NCBI RefSeq assembly: GCF_014879975.1
Contig: NZ_CP062500.1
Coordinates: forward strand, 3,224,001 to 3,288,000
Length of the DNA: 64,000 nt
Direction of reading: 5' to 3'
Source of the DNA: Vibrio bathopelagicus
Lineage (GTDB): Bacteria > Pseudomonadota > Gammaproteobacteria > Enterobacterales > Vibrionaceae
Positions 46,859 through 57,667 of this stretch are shown here, one piece after another (the stretch's first letter is position 1; every line of letters starts with the position of its first letter). The notes beneath the pieces are model-generated. The model was not told the DNA's origin. It saw only the letters and a list, made by a program, of their open reading frames with translations, and searched no databases. The position numbers and the translations under genes were made by a program.

Positions 46859-47071
46859 GCCACTGCGTCCTATACATTGAATAACTACAGTATAAAAACC
46901 AAAGTACCAACAGTATAGATCTTTCCGCTACAACAGAGGCCAAAGCAAGAAAATTGACATAGCTGTGATTTGGACACGGTAAAGCGTAAGTGATCAGGGG
47001 CTAGCCGTTTATTCAGGCTGCTAATACTGGTATTCTTACCCTTTTCGTACTGACAAAAAGAGTGACTTTTA

Positions 47072-47692
47072 ATGTCTGAAGTAAAATTTGAAACTGTAGA
47101 GCAAAAAGCTAGCTACGGTATCGGTCTACAAATGGGCCAACAACTTGCTGGTTCTGGTCTTGAAGGCCTAAACGTTGACGCAATCGCTGCTGGTATCGCA
47201 ACAGCTCTAGTTGGTGACATGCCAGCTATCGAAGTTGACGAAATCAACAACGCACTACAAGAGCTACACACTCGTGGTGAAGCTGCACGTCAAGAACTAG
47301 CTAAAGCTGCAGCTGCTGACGGCGAAGCTTTCCTATCTGACAACGCTCTTCGTTCAGAAGTAACAGTTCTTGAGTCTGGTCTTCAGTACGAAGTACTAAC
47401 TGAAGGTACTGGCGAAATCCCTACTGCAGACAAGCAAGTACGTGTTCACTACCACGGCGAACTAACTGACGGTACTGTTTTCGACAGCTCTGTATCTCGC
47501 GGTCAACCTGCTGAATTCCCAGTAACTGGCGTAATTCAAGGTTGGGTACAAGCTCTACAAATGATGCCTGTTGGCTCTAAGTGGAAGCTATACATCCCTC
47601 AAGATCTAGCATACGGTGAGCGTGGCGCAGGTGCTGCAATCCCACCATTTGCTGCTCTAGTCTTTGAAGTAGAACTTCTAGCTATTCTTTAA
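47072..47692 (+). CDS. fklB: FKBP-type peptidyl-prolyl isomerase FklB
   Basis: The 206-aa product has the FkpA/FklB N-terminal helical dimerisation domain ([18 protein letters not shown]) and a C-terminal FKBP domain with [29 protein letters not shown] and the ending FEVELLAI. No signal peptide, so cytoplasmic, unlike FkpA. Codon use is strongly biased to common codons, suggesting high expression. It is monocistronic with a terminator at 47752. Confidence 0.95.
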   Translation: MSEVKFETVEQKASYGIGLQMGQQLAGSGLEGLNVDAIAAGIATALVGDMPAIEVDEINNALQELHTRGEAARQELAKAAAADGEAFLSDNALRSEVTVLESGLQYEVLTEGTGEIPTADKQVRVHYHGELTDGTVFDSSVSRGQPAEFPVTGVIQGWVQALQMMPVGSKWKLYIPQDLAYGERGAGAAIPPFAALVFEVELLAIL

Positions 47693-47751
47693 TTTTTATA
47701 AAAACCTTTAGTAAAACAAAATACTATAGGCAAATAAAATTGAAATAATCC

Positions 47752-47781
47752 AACGGCGATGTGACTACATCGCCGTTTTTC
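47752..47781 (+). terminator. Terminator after fklB
   Basis: The perfect 11-bp stem AACGGCGATGT/ACATCGCCGTT with a GACT loop is followed by TTTCG, an unambiguous intrinsic terminator. Confidence 0.95.
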
Positions 47782-47826
47782 GTTTATAGTGAATAGGTCG
47801 ATTACTTTATTACTTAAGGAAGAATA

Positions 47827-48321
47827 ATGAAGAAAATACTCATCACTATGCTCAGCAGCCTTGCTGTAGTCTCTTGCGCTAGCACGAGCGATTCTGAACA
47901 AACCAGCTCATCATCAGATACCAACTATTCCCAACTATCGCAAACTGCCCTGATGGCAGCGGTGAATATGTGGTCTCAACAAAATGAAACAACACCACTT
48001 GCTGATACCGTTGCTGACCAAGCGTCTGTAACAAGCGATCAAGCTATTGGTGGAATAGGTTCAATGTTGGCGCTTGCACAAAATTCACTTGGATCTGCCG
48101 ACAATAAAGAACTCGCATCACTCATTCCTGGGATGTCTTCACTTGAAGCTACTGGCTTATCATCAGTTCTAAGCTCACAAGGTGCTGTAGAAAGTGCTTT
48201 TTCAGGATTAGGAATGGATTCTTCAATGATTACAACATTCGCACCAATCATTCTTCAAACACTTCAATCTCAAGGTGCAACCAGTGGATTGATGGATTCG
48301 CTTGCAGCTATATGGCAGTAG
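47827..48321 (+). CDS. DUF2780 family lipoprotein
   Basis: A 164-aa predicted lipoprotein: signal with lipobox (LAVVSCAST, lipidated Cys near residue 17), a Ser/Thr-rich linker, and a helical DUF2780-like domain (QAIGGIGSMLALAQNSLG, IPGMSSLEATGLSS) named after Vibrio VcgC/VcgE. Function unknown. AAGGAAGAATA precedes the ATG. It is monocistronic; heptamer repeats and a terminator lie immediately 3'. Confidence 0.82.
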   Translation: MKKILITMLSSLAVVSCASTSDSEQTSSSSDTNYSQLSQTALMAAVNMWSQQNETTPLADTVADQASVTSDQAIGGIGSMLALAQNSLGSADNKELASLIPGMSSLEATGLSSVLSSQGAVESAFSGLGMDSSMITTFAPIILQTLQSQGATSGLMDSLAAIWQ

Positions 48322-48336
48322 ACAAGAACATCGCGG

Positions 48337-48361
48337 TTAGCGATTAGCGATTAGCGATTAG
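48337..48361. repeat. TTAGCGA heptamer array, 3.6 copies
   Basis: TTAGCGA is repeated without error at 48337, 48344 and 48351, followed by a partial TTAG. It starts 16 bases after the stop of the DUF2780 gene. Confidence 0.92.
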
Positions 48362-48371
48362 TAGAATATTG

Positions 48372-48397
48372 TAAGGGCACCTCGGTGCTCTTTTTTG
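48372..48397 (+). terminator. Terminator after the DUF2780 gene
   Basis: The short stem AGGGCA/TGCTCT (one G-T pair, extended by C-G pairs into the loop) is followed by six T residues at 48391-48396. Confidence 0.75.
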
Positions 48398-48418
48398 TGC
48401 GTGGAGGAAAATGGATTT

Positions 48419-48566
<148 letters not shown>

Positions 48567-48653
48567 TTTTGAATAGTGAAGCAGAGAAGGCAAGAATAAA
48601 TGCCAAACATCGTGGTGCAAGTTTCAACCTTTAAAGACGCAAAGTCCAGATAC

Positions 48654-48685
48654 AAAAAAGCCGAGCTAATGCTCGGCTTTTGTAT
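48654..48685 (-). terminator. Terminator of the alpha operon (after rplQ)
   Basis: On the minus strand the stem AAAGCCGAGC/GCTCGGCTTT (around the TAAT-complement loop) is followed by a run of T. It ends the rpsM-rplQ transcript 18 bases beyond the rplQ stop. Confidence 0.93.
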
Positions 48686-48702
48686 TAAGAATCTAGTATA
48701 GA

Positions 48703-49083
48703 TTACTCAGCTGCTTCTTCAGCAGCTGGGCGGTCTACAAGCTCAATGTAAGCCATTGGAGCTTTATCACCAGTACGGAAACCACATTTAAGAATGCGAG
48801 TGTAACCACCTTGGCGAGCCGCGAAACGCGGGCCTAGTTCATTAAATAGTTTTGCCACAACTTCGTTATCACGAGTGCGAGCAAATGCAAGACGACGGTT
48901 AGCAACACTGTCTGTCTTAGCTAGGGTAATCAACGGCTCAATTACGCGACGTAGTTCTTTTGCTTTAGGCACGGTAGTTTTAATAACTTCGTGACGAACA
49001 AGAGAGCTAGCCATGTTGCTGAACATCGCTTTGCGATGACTGCTGTTGCGGTTGAGTTGACGACCACTTTTACGATGGCGCAT
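48703..49083 (-). CDS. rplQ: 50S ribosomal protein L17
   Basis: Large-subunit protein near the peptide exit region. The 126-aa product starts [20 protein letters not shown], the family signature. It is the last gene of the alpha operon, 24 bases after rpoA, with an alanine/glutamate-rich C-terminal tail (PAAEEAAE) typical of gamma-proteobacteria. Confidence 0.98.
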   Translation of the reverse strand: MRHRKSGRQLNRNSSHRKAMFSNMASSLVRHEVIKTTVPKAKELRRVIEPLITLAKTDSVANRRLAFARTRDNEVVAKLFNELGPRFAARQGGYTRILKCGFRTGDKAPMAYIELVDRPAAEEAAE

Positions 49084-49107
49084 GACCTAATCCTTCTAAC
49101 TTTTCGA

Positions 49108-50100
49108 TTAATCTTCAGCGATTGACGCTGGTGGCCAGTTTTCTAGGCGCATGCCTAGAGAAAGACCACGTGAAGCAAGCACATCTTTAATCTCTGTAAG
49201 AGATTTCTTACCAAGGTTTGGCGTTTTAAGTAGCTCAACCTCAGTGCGCTGTACAAGATCACCGATGTAGTGAATCGCTTCTGCTTTCAAACAGTTAGCA
49301 GAGCGAACTGTTAGTTCAAGATCGTCTACAGGACGCAGTAGGATAGGATCGAATTCTGGCTTCTCTTCCTTCTCCTCAGGTACACGTACATCACGAAGAT
49401 CTACGAACGCATCCAATTGTTCAGCTAAAATAGTAGCTGCACGACGGATTGCTTCCTCAGGTTCAAGAGTACCGTTCGTTTCCATATCGATAACAAGCTT
49501 GTCTAAGTCAGTACGTTGTTCTACACGTGCCGCTTCTACAGCGTAGGCGATTTTATCGACCGGGCTGTAAGTAGCGTCAACAAGTAGACGACCGATTGGA
49601 CGCTCATCTTCTTCAGTATGGATACGAGCTGAAGCTGGAACGTAACCACGACCACGTTCAACTTTGATACGCATAGCGATCTCAGCGTTGTCATCCGTTA
49701 GGTGACAAATAACGTGCTCAGGGTTAGCGATCTCTACATCACCATCGTGGGTGATGTCACCTGCAACAACAGGGCCTGAGCCTGATTTGTTCAGTGTAAT
49801 AAACACTTCATCTTTGCCTTCAGCAACGCGTACAGCCAAACCTTTAAGATTTAGAAGGATTTCTAGGATATCTTCCTGAACGCCTTCTTTAGTGCTGTAT
49901 TCGTGTAGCACACCTTCGATTTCAACTTCTGTTACGGCACAACCCGGCATAGAAGATAGAAGAATGCGGCGAAGAGCATTACCTAGAGTGTGGCCGAAAC
50001 CGCGCTCTAATGGCTCAAGAGTTACTTTCGCGTGTGTCGTATTGATCTGTTCAATGTCAACAAGACGCGGCTTAAGAAATTCTGTTACAGAACCCTGCAT
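49108..50100 (-). CDS. rpoA: RNA polymerase alpha subunit
   Basis: Assembles RNA polymerase through its N-terminal domain and contacts UP elements and activators through its C-terminal domain. The 330-aa length is standard. Landmarks are [20 protein letters not shown] (dimer interface), the linker [19 protein letters not shown], and the C-terminal domain with [17 protein letters not shown] and [16 protein letters not shown]. It lies between rpsD and rplQ. Confidence 0.98.
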   Translation of the reverse strand: MQGSVTEFLKPRLVDIEQINTTHAKVTLEPLERGFGHTLGNALRRILLSSMPGCAVTEVEIEGVLHEYSTKEGVQEDILEILLNLKGLAVRVAEGKDEVFITLNKSGSGPVVAGDITHDGDVEIANPEHVICHLTDDNAEIAMRIKVERGRGYVPASARIHTEEDERPIGRLLVDATYSPVDKIAYAVEAARVEQRTDLDKLVIDMETNGTLEPEEAIRRAATILAEQLDAFVDLRDVRVPEEKEEKPEFDPILLRPVDDLELTVRSANCLKAEAIHYIGDLVQRTEVELLKTPNLGKKSLTEIKDVLASRGLSLGMRLENWPPASIAED

Positions 50101-50122
50101 TGTGTCCTCTCTTTTTTTAACC

Positions 50123-50743
50123 TTACTTAGAGTAAAGTTCGACGATCAAGTGTTCATTGATGTCAGCTGATAGGTCAGAACGCTCAGGCATACGCTTGAA
50201 TGTACCTTCCATCTTGCTAGCATCTACTTCAATCCAAGTTGGCTTTTCACGTTGTTCAGCAACTTCTAGAGCCGCTTTAATACGAGATTGCTGTTTAGCT
50301 TTCTCGCGGATAGAAACAACGTCGTTTGCCGCTACTTTGAAAGAAGGAACGTTTACAACTTTACCGTTAACTAGAATAGACTTGTGGCTAACTAGTTGAC
50401 GAGATTCAGCACGAGTAGCGCCAAAGCCCATACGGTAAACTACGTTATCAAGACGACCTTCAAGAAGCTGAAGCAGGTTTGCACCTGTGTTGCCTTTAAG
50501 ACGTGCAGCTTCTTTGTAGTAGTTGCGGAATTGTTTTTCTAGAACGCCGTAGATACGACGAACTTTTTGCTTCTCACGAAGCTGAACGCCATACTCAGAT
50601 AGACGACCGCGACGAGCGCCGTGTACACCTGGTGCGTTATCAATTTTACACTTGGTATCGATCGCACGGACACCAGACTTAAGGAATAAGTCAGTACCTT
50701 CGCGACGGCTAAGCTTCAGCTTAGGACCCAAATATCTTGCCAT
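50123..50743 (-). CDS. rpsD: 30S ribosomal protein S4
   Basis: Primary 16S-binding protein and, in E. coli, the translational repressor of this operon through the leader near rpsM. The 206-aa product starts [20 protein letters not shown] and has the S4 RNA-binding domain ([20 protein letters not shown]). It has the long gamma-proteobacterial form without N-terminal zinc cysteines. Confidence 0.98.
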   Translation of the reverse strand: MARYLGPKLKLSRREGTDLFLKSGVRAIDTKCKIDNAPGVHGARRGRLSEYGVQLREKQKVRRIYGVLEKQFRNYYKEAARLKGNTGANLLQLLEGRLDNVVYRMGFGATRAESRQLVSHKSILVNGKVVNVPSFKVAANDVVSIREKAKQQSRIKAALEVAEQREKPTWIEVDASKMEGTFKRMPERSDLSADINEHLIVELYSK

Positions 50744-50774
50744 GATCTTTCTCCAATATTCCTAGAAACGAAAC

Positions 50775-51170
<396 letters not shown>

Positions 51171-51183
51171 CTACCTTATCCGA

Positions 51184-51540
51184 CTATTTCTTGATCGGCT
51201 TGCGCGGACCCTTACGGGTGCGAGCGTTGGTTTTAGTACGCTGTCCACGTAGTGGTAGACTGCGACGATGACGAAGACCGCGGTAACAGCCAAGGTCCAT
51301 AAGACGCTTGATGTTCATCGATACTTCACGACGTAGATCACCTTCTACAGTGTACTTAGCTACACCATCACGCAGTTGATCGATCTGCTCTTCAGTTAGT
51401 TCACTGATCTTAGCATCTTCAGCAATACCCACTTCAGCTAGAATAGCTTGAGAGCGAGTTTTACCGATACCGTAAATTGCAGTAAGTGCAATTACAGAAT
51501 GCTTATGATCAGGAATGTTAATGCCGGCTATACGGGCCAT
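51184..51540 (-). CDS. rpsM: 30S ribosomal protein S13
   Basis: Contacts the 50S subunit and the P-site tRNA. The 118-aa product starts [20 protein letters not shown] and ends in the basic [20 protein letters not shown]. It is the first gene of the alpha operon; the ATG follows AGGAGTGAATA and lies at the end of the S4-type leader. Confidence 0.98.
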   Translation of the reverse strand: MARIAGINIPDHKHSVIALTAIYGIGKTRSQAILAEVGIAEDAKISELTEEQIDQLRDGVAKYTVEGDLRREVSMNIKRLMDLGCYRGLRHRRSLPLRGQRTKTNARTRKGPRKPIKK

Positions 51541-51636
51541 TATTCACTCCTAAGGGGTTCATAAAAGAATTATCCGCAGCAAAGCCCGTGATGGATACGC
51601 TGCGGCATACTACTTCTTTTGCACGCAAAAGGTAGG
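51541..51636 (-). promoter_or_regulatory. Alpha operon leader, probable S4-binding pseudoknot (Alpha_RBS type)
   Basis: The minus-strand leader from the predicted start to rpsM is about 95 bases, as in E. coli. It contains GTATCC, ACGGGCTTTGCTG and TTAGGAGTGAATA in the same order as the E. coli S4-regulated leader (GTATCC, ACGGGCTTTTCAG, TAGGAGTGCATA). The pseudoknot is inferred from this similarity; S4 would repress translation of rpsM. Confidence 0.75.
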
Positions 51637-51642
51637 CCGAGG

Positions 51643-51671
51643 AATATACTCGACTCTACCTTGTATTTCAA
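51643..51671 (-). promoter_or_regulatory. Alpha operon promoter
   Basis: On the minus strand TTGAAA (51666-51671) and TATATT (51643-51648) are separated by exactly 17 bases. This lies between rpmJ and rpsM, the position of the E. coli alpha promoter. Confidence 0.8.
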
Positions 51672-51688
51672 GTAAAAATTTCTGCTAA

Positions 51689-51802
51689 TTAGCCTTGGCG
51701 TTGCTTATGCTTTGGCTCACTGCAAATCACGCGAACGACACCGTTACGCTTGATAACTTTACAGTTACGGCAGATTTTTTTAACGGAAGCACGAACTTTC
51801 AT
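51689..51802 (-). CDS. rpmJ: 50S ribosomal protein L36, zinc-binding form
   Basis: Thirty-seven codons on the minus strand read [20 protein letters not shown], then [17 protein letters not shown] and TAA. The zinc ligands Cys11, Cys14, Cys27 and His32 are all present, so this is the C+ form; vibrios often keep a zinc-free paralogue elsewhere under Zur. It is 39 bases after secY, at the end of the spc operon. It is easily missed because of its length. Confidence 0.97.
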
Positions 51803-51841
51803 TGCTAAACTCCGTAATGGAATCTAAATGCTACAACCGGA

Positions 51842-53176
51842 TTAACGGCCGTAACCTTTAAGATTCGCTTTCTTTAACACAGAATCATACTGTTGTGACA
51901 TCAGATGAGTCTGTACCTGTGCCATGAAATCCATGATAACAACCACTACGATTAGTAGGGATGTGCCGCCAAAGTAGAAACGAACGTTCCACGCGACCAT
52001 CATGAACTCAGGAATCAGACATATAAAAGTAATGTATAGAGCACCCGCAAGGGTTAGTCTAGTCATCACTTTATCGATATATTTCGCTGTCTGCTCACCT
52101 GGGCGGATACCGGGTACGAATGCACCAGACTTCTTCAAGTTATCAGCTGTTTCACGTGGGTTAAACACCAACGCTGTATAGAAGAAACAGAAGAAGATTA
52201 TAGCTGCTGCATAAAGCATTACATACAAAGGTTGACCTGGGCTAAGAGCTAATGACACGTCAGTTAACCAACCGAACGCGCTGCTTTCACCATTTTGACC
52301 AAACCATTGCGCTAATGTTCCTGGGAACAAAATAATACTTGATGCAAAAATCGCTGGTATAACACCTGCCATATTAATCTTAAGTGGCAAGTGAGAACTT
52401 TGTGCTGCAAACACTTTACGACCTTGTTGACGCTTCGCATAGTTAACGACAATACGACGTTGACCACGCTCCATGAAAACTACGAAGTAAATTACAGCAA
52501 AAGACAATACCGCGATAAACAACAGAAGAAGCACATGCAATTCACCTTGACGCGCTTGCTCGATTGTTTGACCGATTGCAGAAGGCAATCCAGCAACAAT
52601 ACCTGCAAAAATCAGAATGGAAATACCATTACCGATTCCTCGCTCAGTGATTTGTTCACCTAACCACATCAAAAACATGGTACCAGTTACTAAACTCACG
52701 GTAGCAATAAGCGTAAACATGGTTTGGTTGATAACAACCAGATTGTCGACCATGTTTGGTAAGCCTGTTGCGATACCAATAGCTTGGAATGTTGCAAGTA
52801 CAAGCGTGCCGTAGCGTGTATATTGGCTTATCTTACGACGGCCTGCTTCACCCTCTTTCTTGAGTTCCGCTAACGCTGGATGAACTACAGTTAGCAATTG
52901 GACTACGATCGATGCCGAAATGTACGGCATGATACCCAATGCTAATATAGATGCACGCTCAAGAGCACCACCGGAGAACATGTTAAACATTTCTACGATG
53001 GTACCTTTTTGCTGATCGAACAAATCGGCAAGTACAGCTGCGTCAATACCAGGGATCGGCACAAAAGAGCCGGCTCGGAATACTAAAAGTGCACCAATTA
53101 CGAATAACAAGCGCGACTTTAATTCACTTAAGCCGCTCTGAGCACTACGAAAATCTTTTCCTGGTTTCTTAGCCAT
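51842..53176 (-). CDS. secY: Protein translocase subunit SecY
   Basis: Channel-forming subunit of the SecYEG translocon. The 444-aa protein has ten membrane helices; landmarks include [15 protein letters not shown], the plug and pore region around [37 protein letters not shown] and the C-terminal [16 protein letters not shown]. It follows rplO in the spc operon by 20 bases. Confidence 0.98.
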   Translation of the reverse strand: MAKKPGKDFRSAQSGLSELKSRLLFVIGALLVFRAGSFVPIPGIDAAVLADLFDQQKGTIVEMFNMFSGGALERASILALGIMPYISASIVVQLLTVVHPALAELKKEGEAGRRKISQYTRYGTLVLATFQAIGIATGLPNMVDNLVVINQTMFTLIATVSLVTGTMFLMWLGEQITERGIGNGISILIFAGIVAGLPSAIGQTIEQARQGELHVLLLLFIAVLSFAVIYFVVFMERGQRRIVVNYAKRQQGRKVFAAQSSHLPLKINMAGVIPAIFASSIILFPGTLAQWFGQNGESSAFGWLTDVSLALSPGQPLYVMLYAAAIIFFCFFYTALVFNPRETADNLKKSGAFVPGIRPGEQTAKYIDKVMTRLTLAGALYITFICLIPEFMMVAWNVRFYFGGTSLLIVVVVIMDFMAQVQTHLMSQQYDSVLKKANLKGYGR

Positions 53177-53196
53177 CTGTACCTCGTTCCTCGAGA

Positions 53197-53631
53197 TTAT
53201 TCCTCGATTTTACCGCCTGCAGCTTCGATTGCAGCTTTAGCGCCTTTAGTCACGCGTAGACCTTTAACAGTCACAGCTTTGCTTAGGTCACCAGAAAGAA
53301 CGATCTTAACAAACTCGATGTTCTTAGTGATAACGTTAGCAGCTTTAAGGCTGTTAAGATCAACTACGTCACCTGTTACTTTCGCTAGCTCAGCTAGACG
53401 AACTTCAGCAGACACTAGGCTCTTACGAGAAGTGAAACCGAATTTAGGTAGACGTTGTTTTAGAGGCATTTGACCGCCTTCAAAACCTGGACGAACAGAG
53501 CCGCCAGAACGTGACTTTTGACCTTTGTGACCGCGGCCACCTGTTTTACCAAGGCCAGAACCGATACCACGACCTACACGCTTCTTAGAAGGTTTAGAGC
53601 CAGCAGCCGGTGATAGAGTATTCAAACGCAT
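53197..53631 (-). CDS. rplO: 50S ribosomal protein L15
   Basis: Late-assembly large-subunit protein. The 144-aa product starts [20 protein letters not shown] and has the Gly/Arg-rich [20 protein letters not shown], typical of L15. It lies five bases after rpmD and precedes secY in the spc operon. Confidence 0.98.
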   Translation of the reverse strand: MRLNTLSPAAGSKPSKKRVGRGIGSGLGKTGGRGHKGQKSRSGGSVRPGFEGGQMPLKQRLPKFGFTSRKSLVSAEVRLAELAKVTGDVVDLNSLKAANVITKNIEFVKIVLSGDLSKAVTVKGLRVTKGAKAAIEAAGGKIEE

Positions 53632-53636
53632 TCTGA

Positions 53637-53813
53637 TTACTCCTCAATCTTAACCATGTAGTAAACCTTGTTGATCATACCGCGTACGCACGGTGTATCT
53701 TCAAGTTCTACTGTATGGTTGATGCGACGAAGACCTAGACCTTTAAGACACGCTTTGTGCTTAGGTAGGCGACCAATTGAGCTTTTAGTTTGAGTTACTT
53801 TAATAGTTGCCAT
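53637..53813 (-). CDS. rpmD: 50S ribosomal protein L30
   Basis: The 58-aa product starts [20 protein letters not shown] and ends YYMVKIEE, the family form. I place the start at the ATG at 53813; an in-frame extension of nine codons overlaps the end of rpsE and has no support. The gene lies seven bases after rpsE. Confidence 0.97.
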   Translation of the reverse strand: MATIKVTQTKSSIGRLPKHKACLKGLGLRRINHTVELEDTPCVRGMINKVYYMVKIEE

Positions 53814-53820
53814 CGTGTTC

Positions 53821-54321
53821 TTACTCCGAAATAGATTCAACAGTTAGACCACGTTTAGCAGCAACCATTTCTGGTGACTTAACGTCTACTAGAGCACCAA
53901 TCGTTGCGCGAACAACGTTGATTGGGTTCGTTGAACCGTATGCTTTAGAAAGTACGTTATGTACGCCTGCAACTTCAAGTACGGCACGCATTGCACCACC
54001 GGCAATAACACCTGTACCTTCAGCAGCTGGCTGCATGTAAACTTTAGAGCCCGAATGACGACCTTTCACCGGGTGGTGAAGAGTGCCTTCGTTAAGCGCA
54101 ACAGTAACCATGTTACGACGCGCTTTTTCCATTGCTTTTTGAATCGCAGCAGGTACTTCACGAGCTTTGCCGTAACCGAAACCTACGCGACCATTACCGT
54201 CACCAACTACTGTTAGTGCAGTGAAGCTCATGATTCGACCACCTTTAACCGTCTTAGATACACGGTTAACAGCGATCAGCTTTTCTTGCAAATCATTAGC
54301 TTGTTGTTGTTCTTTAGCCAT
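53821..54321 (-). CDS. rpsE: 30S ribosomal protein S5
   Basis: 30S protein at the mRNA entry; spectinomycin resistance maps here in E. coli. The 166-aa product has [20 protein letters not shown] and [20 protein letters not shown], including the conserved loop that contacts spectinomycin. It lies 14 bases after rplR in the spc operon. Confidence 0.98.
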
Positions 54322-54335
54322 CTTCCAACCCTACC

Positions 54336-54689
54336 TTAGAATTTCAGACCAGCTTCGCGAGCAGAATCTGCTAGCGCCGCTACTCGACCGTGGTATTGGA
54401 AACCAGAACGATCAAATGCAACTGTAGCTACGCCTTTTTCAAGAGCGCGCTCAGCAACAGCTTTACCAACTGCTTTAGCTGCATCAACGTTACCAGTGTT
54501 CTTAACTTGCTCACGGATCGCTTTTTCTACAGTAGAAGCAGCTGCGATAACCTCAGAGCCGTTTGCCGAGATAACTTGAGCGTAAACATGGCGAGGAGTA
54601 CGGTGTACTACCAAGCGAGTTGCGCCAAGTTCTGCAATCTTACGACGTGCACGTGTAGCACGACGGATGCGAGATGCTTTCTTATCCAT
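54336..54689 (-). CDS. rplR: 50S ribosomal protein L18
   Basis: Binds 5S rRNA together with L5 and L25. The 117-aa product starts [20 protein letters not shown] and carries the L18 core [15 protein letters not shown] and ending [20 protein letters not shown]. It lies nine bases after rplF. Confidence 0.98.
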   Translation of the reverse strand: MDKKASRIRRATRARRKIAELGATRLVVHRTPRHVYAQVISANGSEVIAAASTVEKAIREQVKNTGNVDAAKAVGKAVAERALEKGVATVAFDRSGFQYHGRVAALADSAREAGLKF

Positions 54690-54698
54690 AGTGATACC

Positions 54699-55232
54699 TT
54701 ACTTCTTCTTAGCTTCTTTAGTACGCACATTTTCATCTGCGTAACGAACACCTTTACCTTTATAAGGTTCAGGAGCACGGTAAGAACGAATGTCAGCCGC
54801 AACTTGACCTACTACTTGCTTATCGCAACCAGTAATGATGATCTCAGTTTGGCTAGGGCACTCAGCTTTAATACCTTCAGGTAGAGCGTGCTCTACTGGG
54901 TGAGAAAAACCAAGAGTTAGAGCTACAGTATTGCCTTTCATAGCAGCACGGTAACCAACACCCTTAAGAGTTAGCTTCTTAGTGAAGCCCTCAGTAACAC
55001 CCACAACCATGTTATTAACTAGAGCGCGAGCTGTACCAGCCTGTGCCCATGCGTTAGTAACGCCTTCTTTCGGACCGAAAGTAAGCTTGGTTTCTTCCTG
55101 TGCAATAACTACGGCGCTGTTAAGAACGCGAGTAAGCTCACCTTTGCTACCTTTTACAGTAACTTCTTGGCCGTTTAGTTTCACCTCTACGCCAGCTGGA
55201 ATAGCGACAGGTGCTTTAGCAACACGAGACAT
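54699..55232 (-). CDS. rplF: 50S ribosomal protein L6
   Basis: Located near the factor-binding site of the 50S subunit. The 177-aa product starts [20 protein letters not shown] and has the L6 signature [16 protein letters not shown] near the C-terminus. It lies 10 bases after rpsH. Confidence 0.98.
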   Translation of the reverse strand: MSRVAKAPVAIPAGVEVKLNGQEVTVKGSKGELTRVLNSAVVIAQEETKLTFGPKEGVTNAWAQAGTARALVNNMVVGVTEGFTKKLTLKGVGYRAAMKGNTVALTLGFSHPVEHALPEGIKAECPSQTEIIITGCDKQVVGQVAADIRSYRAPEPYKGKGVRYADENVRTKEAKKK

Positions 55233-55242
55233 AATCTACTCC

Positions 55243-55635
55243 TTAAGCTACGTAACAGATGATTTCACCGCCAAGACCTGCTTTACGAGCAGCACGGTCA
55301 GACATCAGACCCTTGGAAGTAGAAACAACTGCAATACCAAGACCACCCATCACTGTAGGTAAAGAGTCTTTATTCTTATAAACTCTTAGACCAGGACGTG
55401 ATACACGCTTGATTTGCTCGATTACAGGTTTAGCTTGGAAGTACTTAAGAGTAACTTCTAGCTCAGGTTTTGCTTCGCCGTCAACAGCGAAGTCTACGAT
55501 GTAACCTTCAGCTTTAAGTAATGCAGCAATTGCAACTTTAAGCTTTGAAGAAGGCATTTTTACAGCAACTTTGTTTGCTGCCTGACCGTTGCGAACGCGG
55601 GTCAGCATATCCGAAATCGGATCTTGCATGCTCAT
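55243..55635 (-). CDS. rpsH: 30S ribosomal protein S8
   Basis: Primary 16S-binding protein that in E. coli also represses the spc operon by binding its mRNA. The 130-aa product starts [20 protein letters not shown] and ends in [20 protein letters not shown] and IICYVA. It follows rpsN by 29 bases. An S8 target in the rplE region is likely but I could not fold it by eye. Confidence 0.98.
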   Translation of the reverse strand: MSMQDPISDMLTRVRNGQAANKVAVKMPSSKLKVAIAALLKAEGYIVDFAVDGEAKPELEVTLKYFQAKPVIEQIKRVSRPGLRVYKNKDSLPTVMGGLGIAVVSTSKGLMSDRAARKAGLGGEIICYVA

Positions 55636-55664
55636 AAGATTTACTCCAAATGATTAAGTGGCAA

Positions 55665-55970
55665 TTACCAGCTAGCCTTACGAAGACCCGGAATCTCGCC
55701 TTTCATGCAAGCTTCGCGAACCTTAATACGGCTTAGACCGAATTTACGTAGGTAACCGTGTGGACGACCAGTTTGGTTGCAACGGTTGCGCTGACGTGAT
55801 GCACTTGAATCACGTGGAAGAGATTGCAGTTTAAGAACCGCATTCCAACGATCTTCTTCAGATGCGTTTACATCGCTAATGATAACTTTTAGCGCAGAAC
55901 GCTTTTCAGCGAACTTAACTACTAGTTTTGCACGTTTAGCTTCACGTGCTTTCATTGATTGTTTAGCCAT
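55665..55970 (-). CDS. rpsN: 30S ribosomal protein S14, zinc-free form
   Basis: The 101-aa product starts [20 protein letters not shown] and ends [13 protein letters not shown]. The length and the absence of CxxC pairs mark the zinc-independent (C-) form. The frame runs open upstream to 56198, but that region is inside rplE and the true ATG at 55970 follows a ribosome site (GGGTTACTG is weak) and matches the family start. Confidence 0.97.
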   Translation of the reverse strand: MAKQSMKAREAKRAKLVVKFAEKRSALKVIISDVNASEEDRWNAVLKLQSLPRDSSASRQRNRCNQTGRPHGYLRKFGLSRIKVREACMKGEIPGLRKASW

Positions 55971-55986
55971 AACAGTAACCCTACCC

Positions 55987-56526
55987 TTACTTACGGAATG
56001 GGAAGTTAAAGGCAGCCAGCAGAGCTCGGCCTTCCTCATCGGATCCCGCAGATGTCGTGATAGTAATATCAAGACCGCGGACACGATCGACTTTATCGTA
56101 GTCGATTTCCGGAAAGATGATTTGCTCGCGAACGCCCATGCTGTAGTTACCGCGTCCGTCAAAAGACTTAGCGCTAACACCACGGAAATCACGTACACGT
56201 GGAAGTGCGATAGAGATTAAACGCTCTAAAAATTCCCACATGCGCTCACCACGCAAGGTTACTTTACAACCGATTGGGTAGCCTTCACGAATTTTGAAAC
56301 CAGCTACAGATTTACGCGCTTTAGTGATAAGTGGCTTTTGACCAGAGATCGTTGCCATATCAGCTGCTGCGTTTTCTAGCAGTTTCTTATCGTTGATTGC
56401 TTCACCAACGCCCATGTTTAGGGTGATTTTCTCAATCCTAGGGACTTGCATGACGCTTGTGTAGCTGAACTCTTTGGTAAGCTCAGCGACTACAGACGAC
56501 TTGTAGTAATCATGCAGTTTCGCCAT
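55987..56526 (-). CDS. rplE: 50S ribosomal protein L5
   Basis: Binds 5S rRNA and contacts S13 across the subunit interface. The 179-aa product has [40 protein letters not shown] and [19 protein letters not shown], typical of L5. It lies 24 bases after rplX in the spc operon. Confidence 0.98.
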   Translation of the reverse strand: MAKLHDYYKSSVVAELTKEFSYTSVMQVPRIEKITLNMGVGEAINDKKLLENAAADMATISGQKPLITKARKSVAGFKIREGYPIGCKVTLRGERMWEFLERLISIALPRVRDFRGVSAKSFDGRGNYSMGVREQIIFPEIDYDKVDRVRGLDITITTSAGSDEEGRALLAAFNFPFRK

Positions 56527-56550
56527 AGTAGAACTCCAAATTACTTCTAA

Positions 56551-56868
56551 TTAGTTAGAAACAGTTTCGCCGTTAGATTTGAAGAAACGAACTTTCTTGC
56601 CATCTTCGATACGGAAACCGATACGGTCTGCTTTACCAGTAGCCGTGTTAAAAACTGCAACGTTAGAAGCATCAATAGCTGCTTCTTGTTCAACGATGCC
56701 ACCTTGTTGACCTAGAGCCGGAACCGGCTTTTGGTGTTTTTTAACAAGATTGATGCCTTCAACAACAACTTTACCAGTTGTCAGAACCTTAGTTACTTTA
56801 CCTTTCTTGCCTTTATCTTTACCAGCAAGAATGATTACTTCGTCATTACGACGGATTTTAGCTGCCAT
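56551..56868 (-). CDS. rplX: 50S ribosomal protein L24
   Basis: Early assembly initiator of the 50S subunit. The 105-aa product has the KOW motif ([20 protein letters not shown]) and [20 protein letters not shown]. It lies 11 bases after rplN. Confidence 0.98.
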   Translation of the reverse strand: MAAKIRRNDEVIILAGKDKGKKGKVTKVLTTGKVVVEGINLVKKHQKPVPALGQQGGIVEQEAAIDASNVAVFNTATGKADRIGFRIEDGKKVRFFKSNGETVSN

Positions 56869-56879
56869 GTTGCCGCTCC

Positions 56880-57251
56880 TTACAGAACTTCAGGTGCTAG
56901 TGATACAATCTTCATGAATTTCGCGTTACGAAGTTCACGAGTCACAGGACCAAAGATACGTGTGCCGACTGGTTGCTCAGTAGTGTCATTTAACAATACA
57001 CAAGCATTACTGTCGAAGCGAATGACAGAACCGTCTGGGCGACGAACGCCTTTACGGGTGCGCACTACTACCGCCTTCAGAACATCACCTTTCTTTACTT
57101 TACCGCGAGGAATCGCTTCCTTCACTGTAACCTTGATGACGTCACCGATATGTGCATAACGGCGGTGAGAGCCACCCAGAACCTTAATACACATTACCTT
57201 GCGCGCGCCAGAGTTATCTGCTGCGTCAAGTGTACTTTGCATCTGGATCAT
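56880..57251 (-). CDS. rplN: 50S ribosomal protein L14
   Basis: First gene of the spc operon; located at the 50S interface. The 123-aa product shows [20 protein letters not shown] and ends in [20 protein letters not shown]. It is preceded by a 161-base spacer holding the S10 operon terminator and an extended -10 promoter. Confidence 0.98.
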   Translation of the reverse strand: MIQMQSTLDAADNSGARKVMCIKVLGGSHRRYAHIGDVIKVTVKEAIPRGKVKKGDVLKAVVVRTRKGVRRPDGSVIRFDSNACVLLNDTTEQPVGTRIFGPVTRELRNAKFMKIVSLAPEVL

Positions 57252-57320
57252 TGTTAGTGCTCCGCTAAATATTAAAACTAGACCCTCTCGGGTCGGGCTG
57301 CCTCTTTAAAAGGGACGCGA

Positions 57321-57329
57321 ATTGTACCA
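57321..57329 (-). promoter_or_regulatory. Probable spc operon promoter (extended -10)
   Basis: On the minus strand TGGTACAAT (TG-N-TACAAT) forms an extended -10 element about 70 bases upstream of rplN; no good -35 hexamer is seen at the right distance. It lies between the S10 terminator and rplN, where the E. coli spc promoter is found. Confidence 0.55.
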
Positions 57330-57351
57330 CCCTTTTTTTAAATTGGGTAGA

Positions 57352-57392
57352 CAAAAAACAAGCGGCTCCAAAAAATTATTTGGAGCCGCTTT
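57352..57392 (-). terminator. Terminator of the S10 operon (after rpsQ)
   Basis: On the minus strand AAGCGGCTCCAAA and TTTGGAGCCGCTT form a perfect 13-bp stem with a six-base loop, followed by GTTTTTTG. It separates the S10 transcript from the spc promoter. Confidence 0.92.
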
Positions 57393-57412
57393 AAGTTATA
57401 GAATTACAAAGA

Positions 57413-57667
57413 TTAAATCTTCGCTTTTTCTAGAACTTTAACCAATGTCCAAGACTTAGTCTTAGACAGAGGACGACACTCAGCGATTTCAACTTTGTCG
57501 CCTAGGCCACAAGTGTTGTCTTCGTCGTGTGCGTGTACTTTAGTCGTGCGTTTGATGAACTTACCGTAAATTGGGTGTTTTACAGTACGCTCAATAGCAA
57601 CAACGATAGACTTGTCCATCTTGTCACTTACTACACGGCCTTGCTGGATGCGGTTAGTTTCGCTCAT
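57413..57667 (-). CDS. rpsQ: 30S ribosomal protein S17
   Basis: Early-binding 16S protein. The 84-aa product has [20 protein letters not shown] and [20 protein letters not shown], typical of S17. Its ATG overlaps the rpmC stop by one base (TAATG). It is the last gene of the S10 operon, followed by a terminator. Confidence 0.98.
   Translation of the reverse strand: MSETNRIQQGRVVSDKMDKSIVVAIERTVKHPIYGKFIKRTTKVHAHDEDNTCGLGDKVEIAECRPLSKTKSWTLVKVLEKAKI

Noticed and set aside
46859..47071. sigma-70 promoter with TTGACA at 46954
   Set aside because: The -35 is good but no -10 hexamer of acceptable quality lies 16-18 bases downstream.
55665..56198. 177-codon extended frame for rpsN
   Set aside because: The upstream part lies inside rplE in another frame; the S14 family start is at 55970.
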